DNA from: Methylobacterium sp. | GTDB taxonomy: Bacteria; Pseudomonadota; Alphaproteobacteria; Rhizobiales; Beijerinckiaceae | Direction of reading: 5' to 3' | DNA: 12,034 nt | NCBI GenBank assembly: GCA_020252865.1 | Contig: JADCCH010000028.1 | Coordinates: 1 to 12,034, forward strand | Shown: one piece after another, positions 7,494 through 12,034 of the stretch | How positions within the stretch are numbered: position 1 is the stretch's first letter | How the letters are laid out: each line of letters starts with the position of its first letter | Program-made: the position numbers and the translations under genes | The notes under the pieces: model-generated | What the model was told of the DNA's origin: nothing | The model's database searches: none | Seen by the model: only the letters and a program-made list of their open reading frames with translations

Positions 7494-7525
7494 GGCGAAC
7501 GCATCTTGACGGATGCGGCTTCGCC
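7494..7525. repeat. Inverted repeat / bulged 12-bp hairpin
   Basis: The left arm GGCGAA+CGCATC (7494-7505), a 6-nt loop TTGACG and the right arm GATGCG+TTCGCC (7512-7517 and 7520-7525) pair fully, apart from a 2-nt GC bulge at 7518-7519. No run of T follows on either strand, so it does not look like an intrinsic terminator. In the divergent region it could be an operator, or a structure in the 5' leader of the LpxL-like gene. Confidence 0.6.
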
Positions 7526-7559
7526 TTGAAAGAGAATGGCCGGATTATCACCTTCGTCG

Positions 7560-7576
7560 CGGGGCCGGAAGCCCCG
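7560..7576. repeat. Short GC-rich inverted repeat, CGGGGC/GCCCCG
   Basis: Perfect 6-bp stem of only G-C pairs with a 5-nt loop (CGGAA), 56 bp before the preferred start of the LpxL-like gene. Together with the larger hairpin upstream it would give that gene a structured leader if transcription begins before 7494. No poly-T follows. In such GC-rich DNA a stem this short could arise by chance. Confidence 0.35.
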
Positions 7577-7632
7577 TTCCCGCATGCCCGATGCCTGATG
7601 GCTGCGGACCCACCCCCGGATCGCTCTTGACC

Positions 7633-8517
7633 ATGCCTCCCCCCAACCTCGCCCAGCGCCTGCAATTCCGGCTGGAAGCCGCGGCGTTCGATCTTGGCGC
7701 GGCCGGAATCCGGGCGCTGGGACCGGATCGCGCCAGCGCGCTCGGCGGGAGCCTGTGGCGCAAGTTCGCGCCGCTGAACAGGCGGCATGCCCGCGCCGAG
7801 GGGCATCTGCGCGCGGCCTTCCCGGAGAAATCGGATGGCGAGATCGCGAACCTGCTGGCCCAGATGTGGGAAAATCTCGGCCGCACCAGCGCCGAGGCTT
7901 TCCACCTGCGGGCCCTGATCGCCAGGCAGGATCGGTTCACGATCCGCCCCGGCTTCTTCGAGGCGATCAGATCCGCGCAATCCCGCGGCGCGGTGTTCGT
8001 CTCGCTGCATCTGGGCAATTGGGAACTGGCCTCGCCGCTGCTGCATCATCACGGTCTGCCGGTCGCGGGCGTGTATCAGCGCCTGCGCAATCCGCTGGTG
8101 GACGAGCGCGCGACGGATGCGCGCGGTGCCTTCTACGCGCGCGGCCTTTACACGAAGGGCAGCGAAACCGCCCGCAGGTTGCTGCGGATTGTCGGCGATG
8201 GCGGCAGCGTGACGATCATGGCCGATCTTCGGGATCTTACGGGGCCTTCGGCACCCTTCTTCGGCCTTCCTGCGCCCTCGACCATCTTTCCGGCAATGCT
8301 GGCGCGCGGGCGGGATGTCCCGCTCTTTGCAGGCGTGGTCGCGCGACGGAACGGCGCGACCTTCGAGGCCGATGTTGTGGAGATTCCCGTGCAGCGGACA
8401 GGGGATCGGGAGGCGGACCTCCTGGAGACCACCGCCGCCATCCAGCGCCAGTTCGAGCAATTCATCCGCGCCCGCCCCGGCCAGTGGATGTGGGGCCATC
8501 GCCGCTGGCAGCGCTGA
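7633..8517 (+). CDS. LpxL-like lysophospholipid acyltransferase (lipid A lauroyl/late acyltransferase family)
   Basis: Inner-membrane acyltransferase of the HtrB/MsbB (LpxL/LpxM) family, which adds secondary acyl chains to lipid A or related lipids from acyl-ACP. From ATG 7633 it is 294 residues, close to the family norm of about 300. The catalytic H(X4)E motif is in SLHLGNWELASPLL (His126, Glu131). Further conserved stretches are YQRLRNPLVD (148-157), the ADLRD block (197-201) followed by PFFGLPAPS, and the terminal PGQWMWGHRRW (282-292). The N-terminal 40 residues are amphipathic to hydrophobic and may anchor it to the membrane. The frame extends upstream to ATG 7513 and ATG 7591, but similarity to the family starts at about LAQRLQFRLEA. 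The ribosome binding site is weak (GGA about 13 nt upstream). hspQ follows 69 bp later. The exact acceptor and chain length are unknown. Confidence 0.9.
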   Translation: MPPPNLAQRLQFRLEAAAFDLGAAGIRALGPDRASALGGSLWRKFAPLNRRHARAEGHLRAAFPEKSDGEIANLLAQMWENLGRTSAEAFHLRALIARQDRFTIRPGFFEAIRSAQSRGAVFVSLHLGNWELASPLLHHHGLPVAGVYQRLRNPLVDERATDARGAFYARGLYTKGSETARRLLRIVGDGGSVTIMADLRDLTGPSAPFFGLPAPSTIFPAMLARGRDVPLFAGVVARRNGATFEADVVEIPVQRTGDREADLLETTAAIQRQFEQFIRARPGQWMWGHRRWQR

Positions 8518-8534
8518 CGCCCCCCTTCAAGGCT

Positions 8535-8563
8535 CTTGAGGTGGCGAAAAAACCTCCTAGATT
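8535..8563 (+). promoter_or_regulatory. Probable hspQ promoter, RpoH (sigma-32)-like
   Basis: CTTGAGG (8535-8541) is followed, 16 bp after its TTGAGG core, by TAGATT (8558-8563), within CCTCCTAGATT. CTTGA at -35 and a C-rich stretch leading into a CTA-type -10 resemble heat-shock promoters of alphaproteobacteria, and the downstream gene is a heat-shock protein in E. coli. A plain sigma-70 reading is also possible. Transcription would start near 8570, leaving a leader of under 20 nt. Confidence 0.5.
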
Positions 8564-8586
8564 AGGTTCGCGCGAGGTTTGGAGCC

Positions 8587-8934
8587 ATGAAAGACAGTCA
8601 AGGCAAGTTCGTTGAGGCGAAGTTCGCGATTGGACAGGTGGTGCGCCACCGGTTCTACCCGTTTCGCGGCGTGATTTTCGATGTCGACCCGGAATTCGCC
8701 AATTCCGAAGAATGGTGGCTCTCGATTCCCGAGCATCTCCGCCCGCGGAAGGACCAGCCCTTCTACCATCTTTTCGCCGAGAACGCGGAAACGGAATACA
8801 TCGCCTATGTCTCGGAGCAGAACCTGCTCATCGATGACAGCGACCGCCCGCTGCGGCATCCGCAGATCCAGGACCATTTCCGCAAGCAGCACGATGGGCA
8901 TTTTCGCGCGAAGAACAACGCGATGATGCACTGA
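8587..8934 (+). CDS. hspQ: Heat shock protein HspQ
   Basis: Small cytosolic protein of the HspQ/YccV family. In E. coli it is heat-inducible, binds hemimethylated oriC DNA, and acts as a specificity-enhancing partner of the Lon protease. The 115 residues compare with about 105 in E. coli. Family signatures are clear: KFAIGQVVRHRFYPFRGVIFDVDPEF (about residues 12-37, split here by no insertion), then EEWWLSIP, PRKDQPFYHLFAEN and YIAYVSEQNLL, ending LRHPQIQDHF. The start at ATG 8587 is well placed: GAGG at 8574-8577 lies 9 nt upstream. A promoter-like element lies immediately before it, so it is probably expressed independently of the acyltransferase gene ending 69 bp upstream. It converges on the IalB-family gene, with a terminator between. 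Confidence 0.97.
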   Translation: MKDSQGKFVEAKFAIGQVVRHRFYPFRGVIFDVDPEFANSEEWWLSIPEHLRPRKDQPFYHLFAENAETEYIAYVSEQNLLIDDSDRPLRHPQIQDHFRKQHDGHFRAKNNAMMH

Positions 8935-8963
8935 TCCCGGCCCGCCGCCCGCGGCCGGACATG

Positions 8964-8989
8964 AAAAAACTGGCCGTTCCGGCCGGTTT
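8964..8989 (-). terminator. Intrinsic terminator for the IalB-family gene, possibly bidirectional
   Basis: A 10-bp stem (8967-8976 with 8980-8989, one G-T wobble) closes a 3-nt loop. On the minus strand the hairpin is followed directly by six T residues (complement of the A-run at 8964-8969), a textbook rho-independent terminator about 30 bp after the stop of the minus-strand gene. On the plus strand the stem ends in TTT then CC, so it may also stop hspQ transcription, less efficiently. A second inverted repeat, CCGGCC/GGCCGG (8937-8942 and 8953-8958), sits right after the hspQ stop. Confidence 0.8.
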
Positions 8990-9018
8990 CCACATTTCCT
9001 CGGGACATTCGCGCCGGC

Positions 9019-9726
9019 TTATTGCGGCTGGCCCTGGCGCTGGCGAACCATTTCCTCACCACGGCGCTTCAGGTCGTCCGAGCCGGGAGCCGGGGTCGCG
9101 CCACCTTGCTGCTGGCGACGGATTTCCTCCTCCTGCAGCTTCTGGATGGCGGCACGGTCGAGGCCGGCGCTGTCATAGATCCTGGCGAAACCGGCGAGCG
9201 GAAGCTCGAAATTCACTTCCTGCTGAATCTGGTTCTGCATGTCGATGCGCAGGGTGTTGCCCTTCTTGATCGCATTGATGGCGGCCTCGTTGAGTTCGAC
9301 CTCGACATAGCAGCCTTCCTGCGAGCAGAGCTGGAAGCGACCGGCGATCGGGTTCAGACCCTCGGTCGAGACGCGCACGCCCGGCGGAATCATGAAGGTG
9401 AGCGGAACGACGAGACGCGCGAAGCGGCGCGGATCATCTTTCACCTGGTAGATGGCGATGCCCATCACCGGCTGGTTGTTCTCCGCCACGAATTCCCGCG
9501 AGGTGAGGCAGACGGTTTTCCTCGCGGCCGGGTCTTCGTCGCAGACCTTCACCCAATCGGCCTGGCCGGGCGAAGCCTTGAGCGGCACCTTCACCGCCGC
9601 AGGTGCCTGCGGGGGCGCAGCCGGTGCCGGAGCCGGCTGGGCGGGGCGCTGCCCCTGCGCCTCAGCGCCGAACGAGGCGAGGCCGAAAGCGATGGCAAGA
9701 GCCAGGGGGGCGAAGCGGAGCTTCAT
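9019..9726 (-). CDS. Invasion-associated locus B (IalB) family periplasmic protein
   Basis: Secreted protein of the IalB family, named after a Bartonella invasion factor but widespread in free-living alphaproteobacteria, where its role is unclear. It has 235 residues from ATG 9726, with AGAGGA 10 nt upstream. A typical Sec signal peptide covers 1-23 (charged MKLR, hydrophobic core, AEA cleavage site before Gln24). A Pro/Ala/Gln-rich linker follows (24-50), then the IalB domain (about 51-185). Its four cysteines (Cys62, Cys73, Cys134, Cys139) probably form disulfides. The core includes FMIPPGVRVS and GRFQLCSQEGCYVEVEL. After the domain comes an unusual 40-residue tail rich in Gln, Glu and Arg (about 195-235), which may be disordered or form a helix. 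It is monocistronic, divergent from the solute-binding protein gene and convergent with hspQ. Confidence 0.93.
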   Translation of the reverse strand: MKLRFAPLALAIAFGLASFGAEAQGQRPAQPAPAPAAPPQAPAAVKVPLKASPGQADWVKVCDEDPAARKTVCLTSREFVAENNQPVMGIAIYQVKDDPRRFARLVVPLTFMIPPGVRVSTEGLNPIAGRFQLCSQEGCYVEVELNEAAINAIKKGNTLRIDMQNQIQQEVNFELPLAGFARIYDSAGLDRAAIQKLQEEEIRRQQQGGATPAPGSDDLKRRGEEMVRQRQGQPQ

Positions 9727-9946
9727 TTGAAAATCGTCCTCTTTTCCGGTTCCAGCCAGGTTTTCGCATTCCGACCCTGACAGATGAGCCGTTTGCTTAA
9801 GCGCGTTTGGGTCTGTTTCGCAACCCCCGGAACGGGAGAATTGTCGCGAAACCCTCGCCTGTCACTCCGGGTAGAATGCGGCTGAAGCGTGACGTTTCCG
9901 CCGCGCGAGCATGGCATCTCGCCCTGCGCCTGCTTATTCTCACGGC
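9727..9946. promoter_or_regulatory. Divergent intergenic region between the IalB and solute-binding protein genes
   Basis: This 220-bp region is the longest gap in the window. The left end holds the ribosome binding site of the IalB gene on the minus strand. On the plus strand TAGAAT (9872-9877) is a good -10 match but lacks a clear -35 at 16-18 bp. TTTCGCA occurs at 9762-9768 and 9816-9822, and its core recurs inverted as GCGAAAC at 9846-9852. The last two give a 7-bp inverted repeat, GTTTCGC/GCGAAAC (9815-9852). No small gene is evident. Confidence 0.4.
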
Positions 9947-11785
9947 ATGAAAAATCACCGAATCAGGAATGCAGGACCGCATCGCCGGGCAGTTCTCGCG
10001 GCGCTTGGCGCGAGTGCCGGAGCGCTTGCCGCCCCGCCGCGCCTTTCGGCCGAGGATGCGCCGCACCGCCACGGCATCGCGATGCATGGCGAGCCGGATC
10101 TGCCGGCTGGCTTCCCGCATTTGCCCTATGCGAACCCGAATGCGCCCAAGGGCGGCCTGCTGCGCCAGGCGATCGCCGGCTCGTTCGACACGCTGAATTC
10201 GATGAGCGTGCGTGGCAATGCGCCGGCGGTGATGGTGCCCTACATCGTCCAGCCGCTGATGATGCGCTCGCAGGACGAGCCCTTCACGCTTTACGGCCTG
10301 CTCGCGGAAAGCGTGGCGACCCCGCCGGACCGCTCCTTCGTCGAGTTCCGGATCAATGCGCGCGCGCGTTTTTCGGATGGAAAACCGGTGACAGCCGCCG
10401 ATGTCGCGTTTTCGTGGAAGCTCTTCACCGAGCGGGGCCGTCCGAATTATCGCCGCAACGCCGAGAAGATCGCGCGGATCGATATCCGCGACGAGCGCAC
10501 CATCCGCTTCACCTTCAAGGCGGCGAATGATCGCGAATTCCCGCTCATCATCGGCCTGATGCCGGTTCTGCCCGCCCATGCCACGGAGCCAGAGCGCTTC
10601 GAGAACATGGGCTTCAATGCCTTTCTCGGCTCCGGCCCCTACTGGCTCGAAGCGGTGGAACCTGGCACCTCGATCACGCTTCGGCGGCGGGCGGATTACT
10701 GGGGCGCGGATTGGCCCGCCCATCGCGGGCTCTACAATTTCGATACCCTCAGGCTGGAATTCTTTCGCGATTCCAACACGCAATTCGAAGCCTTCAAGAC
10801 CGGGCTCATCGATTTCCGGGCCGAGATCGACCCCGCAAAATGGCTGAACGGCTACGACATTCCCGCGTTGCGCGAGGGGCGGATCGAGCGGCATGCCGTG
10901 CCGATCAACGCTCCGAAAGGCATGTCGGGCTTCATCTTCAACACGCGCCACCTGCCTTTCTCCGATATCCGCGTGCGCGAGGCGATGTTCTCGCTCTTCG
11001 ATTTCGAATGGCTCAACGCGAATCTGTTCTCTGGGGTCTATCGCCGCACCGGCTCGTTCTTCGATGAGAGCGACCTCTCCTTCCGGGGCAATCCGCTTTC
11101 GGAGCGCGAGATCGCGCTGGTCGGGCCGGAACTCTCCGCCCTGCTCCCGGCCATCCGCGACGGGAGCTGGACCCCGCCGAAGACCGATGGATCGGGCCGG
11201 GACCGCACCGTGATGCGACGCGCCATCGCGCTTCTGCGCGAGGCGGGCTACGCCATCCGCGAGGGCGTGATGACCCATTCCGGCGGCCAGCCGCTCGCCT
11301 TCGAGATCCTCGTTACGACCCGCGAGAAGGAACGCATCGCGCTGGCCTTCGCGGATACGCTCAGGCAGGTGGGAATCCGCCCGAACATCCGGCTGGTCGA
11401 CAGTTCGCAATACTGGGCCCGGCTCAAGGACAAGCTCTTCGATTGCATCATCGAGGGCTTTGTCGTGGGCGCCTCGCCCGGACAGGAGCAGGTCAATCGA
11501 TGGAGTTCGATCGCGGCAGACCAGCCGGGCACGCTGAACTGGGCGGGCGTGAAATCACCGCTGGTGGACCGCGCCTTGGCGGCGCTGCTCGCGGCAAGAT
11601 CGCGCGAGGATTTCACGGCCTCCGTGCGGGCGCTCGATCGCCTGCTGGTCTCGGGTCATTATGTGCTGCCGCTCTACCACCTTTCGGAGCGCTGGCTGGC
11701 GCGTTGGAGCCATATTCGCTGGCCGGAACAGCTCCCGCGCTACGATCTGACGGTGGAACTCTTCTGGTTTGAGGCGAATCGATAG
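9947..11785 (+). CDS. Extracellular solute-binding protein, oligopeptide ABC transporter type (family 5, YejA/COG4166-like)
   Basis: Periplasmic binding component of a peptide-type ABC importer. From ATG 9947 it has 612 residues, the normal size for the large COG4166 (YejA-like) group. The N-terminus has a twin-arginine-like signal (PHRRAVLAALGASAGALA, arginines 13-14, hydrophobic core to about 30), so export of the folded protein by Tat is likely. The mature part begins with HGIAMHGEPDLPAGFPHLPY and ANPNAPKGG, typical of this group. RFSDGKPVTAADVAFSWK (141-158) is the SBP_bac_5 hallmark, and FNTRHLPFSDIRVREAMFSL is another conserved block. ATG 9911 would add 12 residues ahead of the Tat signal. 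Neither start has a strong ribosome binding site. No permease or ATPase partner is in the window. The next gene begins 12 nt after the stop. Peptides, or murein or other peptide-like compounds, are the likely ligands. Confidence 0.92.
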   Translation: MKNHRIRNAGPHRRAVLAALGASAGALAAPPRLSAEDAPHRHGIAMHGEPDLPAGFPHLPYANPNAPKGGLLRQAIAGSFDTLNSMSVRGNAPAVMVPYIVQPLMMRSQDEPFTLYGLLAESVATPPDRSFVEFRINARARFSDGKPVTAADVAFSWKLFTERGRPNYRRNAEKIARIDIRDERTIRFTFKAANDREFPLIIGLMPVLPAHATEPERFENMGFNAFLGSGPYWLEAVEPGTSITLRRRADYWGADWPAHRGLYNFDTLRLEFFRDSNTQFEAFKTGLIDFRAEIDPAKWLNGYDIPALREGRIERHAVPINAPKGMSGFIFNTRHLPFSDIRVREAMFSLFDFEWLNANLFSGVYRRTGSFFDESDLSFRGNPLSEREIALVGPELSALLPAIRDGSWTPPKTDGSGRDRTVMRRAIALLREAGYAIREGVMTHSGGQPLAFEILVTTREKERIALAFADTLRQVGIRPNIRLVDSSQYWARLKDKLFDCIIEGFVVGASPGQEQVNRWSSIAADQPGTLNWAGVKSPLVDRALAALLAARSREDFTASVRALDRLLVSGHYVLPLYHLSERWLARWSHIRWPEQLPRYDLTVELFWFEANR

Positions 11786-11797
11786 AGAATATGGGTC

Positions 11798-12034
11798 ATG
11801 ACTGGCTCTGATCGCTCCTCGCCCCCCGATTTCGCGCGCAATGCGCTCGCCGAACCCTGGAACCTGCTGACGGTGAGCGGGCTTGCAACCAGCGCGGCGA
11901 CCGCCAACCCCGACCGGCTTTTCCTTCGCGATTGCGCCAGCCGCGAGGATTGGGATGGCAATCTGCCGCGCGCGTTGAGTTTCGACGATTTCCACCGCGA
12001 GGCGGAATTCTTCGCGGGCCAGCTCGAAAGCCTG
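11798..12034 (+). CDS. Probable AMP-binding (acyl-CoA synthetase-like) enzyme, N-terminal fragment
   Basis: An open frame of 79 codons begins at ATG 11798 and continues past the right edge. The fragment shows the pattern found at the start of class I adenylate-forming enzymes: an initial helix region, ANPDRLFLRDCAS (about residues 37-49) and then LSFDDFHREAEFFAGQLESL, comparable to the 'P.R.A......TY.EL...A...A..L' stretch of acyl-CoA synthetases. Those enzymes activate carboxylic acids as acyl-AMP and then, usually, acyl-CoA. Nothing of the AMP-binding core is in view, so the assignment rests on this N-terminal similarity only. It starts 12 nt after the solute-binding protein stop, so co-transcription is likely. 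An overlapping ATG at 11791 leads to a stop after six codons and is not the start. Confidence 0.6.
   Translation, partial: MTGSDRSSPPDFARNALAEPWNLLTVSGLATSAATANPDRLFLRDCASREDWDGNLPRALSFDDFHREAEFFAGQLESL

Larger units (their letters stand above)
7452..7632. promoter_or_regulatory. Divergent intergenic region between the AEC and LpxL-like genes, with two hairpins
   Basis: This 181-bp stretch separates two divergent starts and contains two inverted repeats (annotated separately). It also has two TTGACGG copies, at 7476-7482 and 7506-7512, exactly 30 bp apart. TTGACG is a good -35 element, but no matching -10 is found at 16-18 bp downstream of either copy. The frame of the LpxL-like gene is open upstream to ATG 7513, with another ATG at 7591. 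That N-terminal extension does not look like the family, so I treat the region as non-coding. Confidence 0.45.

Noticed and set aside
6421..8499. 692-codon minus-strand open frame across the AEC and LpxL-like genes
   Set aside because: It overlaps the AEC gene in another frame and is antisense to the acyltransferase. Its composition looks like shadow sequence, with no family resemblance.
8521..8541. TCAAG-GCT-CTTGA hairpin as a terminator for the acyltransferase gene
   Set aside because: The stem is short, no T tract follows, and it coincides with the -35 of the hspQ promoter-like element.
8550..8586. Possible RNA thermometer in front of hspQ (AAACCTC pairing with the GAGG ribosome binding site)
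   Set aside because: If the promoter at 8535-8563 is right, transcription starts near 8570, so the 5' arm would not be in the RNA. It would need an upstream start from the acyltransferase transcript.
9793..9806. GCTTAAGC palindrome as an operator
   Set aside because: An 8-bp palindrome alone is expected by chance at this scale, and nothing around it supports a site.
9797..11410. 537-codon minus-strand open frame opposite the solute-binding protein
   Set aside because: Antisense to a clear family-5 binding protein, with the charged repetitive composition typical of a reverse-frame shadow.
1..12034. tRNA, rRNA, CRISPR arrays, insertion sequences, toxin-antitoxin or defence genes
   Set aside because: Looked for on both strands. 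No tRNA-like cloverleaf, regularly spaced repeats, terminal inverted repeats with a transposase, or small paired genes were seen.

Overview
The window is GC-rich, densely coded DNA. It looks like the chromosome of an alphaproteobacterium, most likely Hyphomicrobiales (Rhizobiales). The pointers are an IalB-family periplasmic protein, an HspQ homologue, a UbiH-type hydroxylase of the form common in that class, and a COG4166-type peptide-binding protein. This placement is inferred from gene content and protein style, not from a search. I see no rRNA, tRNA, CRISPR array, insertion sequence or phage gene. No gap between genes exceeds about 220 bp.

Layout, left to right. (1) Positions 1-3441, minus strand, form one apparent operon read right to left: a zinc-independent quinone oxidoreductase (MDR family), then a double-ABC-domain ATPase of the nucleoside/simple-sugar importer type (YufO-like), then its membrane permease (YufP-like, cut by the window edge). 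The last two overlap by 4 bp (ATGA). (2) A 140-bp divergent region (3442-3581) carries two exact copies of a 12-mer. (3) A plus-strand SulP anion transporter with a STAS domain is followed after 69 bp by a UbiH-like FAD monooxygenase. (4) The monooxygenase converges, with 3 bp between stop codons, on a minus-strand AEC-family (auxin efflux carrier/MdcF-like) transporter. (5) A 181-bp divergent region (7452-7632) with two hairpins separates the AEC gene from a plus-strand LpxL-like acyltransferase. (6) hspQ follows with its own promoter-like sequence, which resembles a heat-shock sigma factor site. It converges on a minus-strand IalB-family secreted protein, with an intrinsic terminator between them. 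(7) A 220-bp divergent region (9727-9946) leads to a plus-strand oligopeptide-type solute-binding protein with a Tat-like signal, followed 12 bp later by the N-terminus of a probable AMP-binding (acyl-CoA synthetase-like) enzyme cut by the right edge.

The window is mainly a housekeeping and transport neighbourhood: nucleoside/sugar uptake, anion uptake, ubiquinone-type hydroxylation, lipid A acylation, protein quality control and peptide binding. I found no convincing new system. The points worth a second look are the repeats and hairpins in the divergent intergenic regions, the oxidoreductase heading an ABC import operon that shows no binding protein in view, and the coupling of an orphan peptide-binding protein to an adenylate-forming enzyme. 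The long open frames antisense to the real genes are treated as GC-driven shadows.
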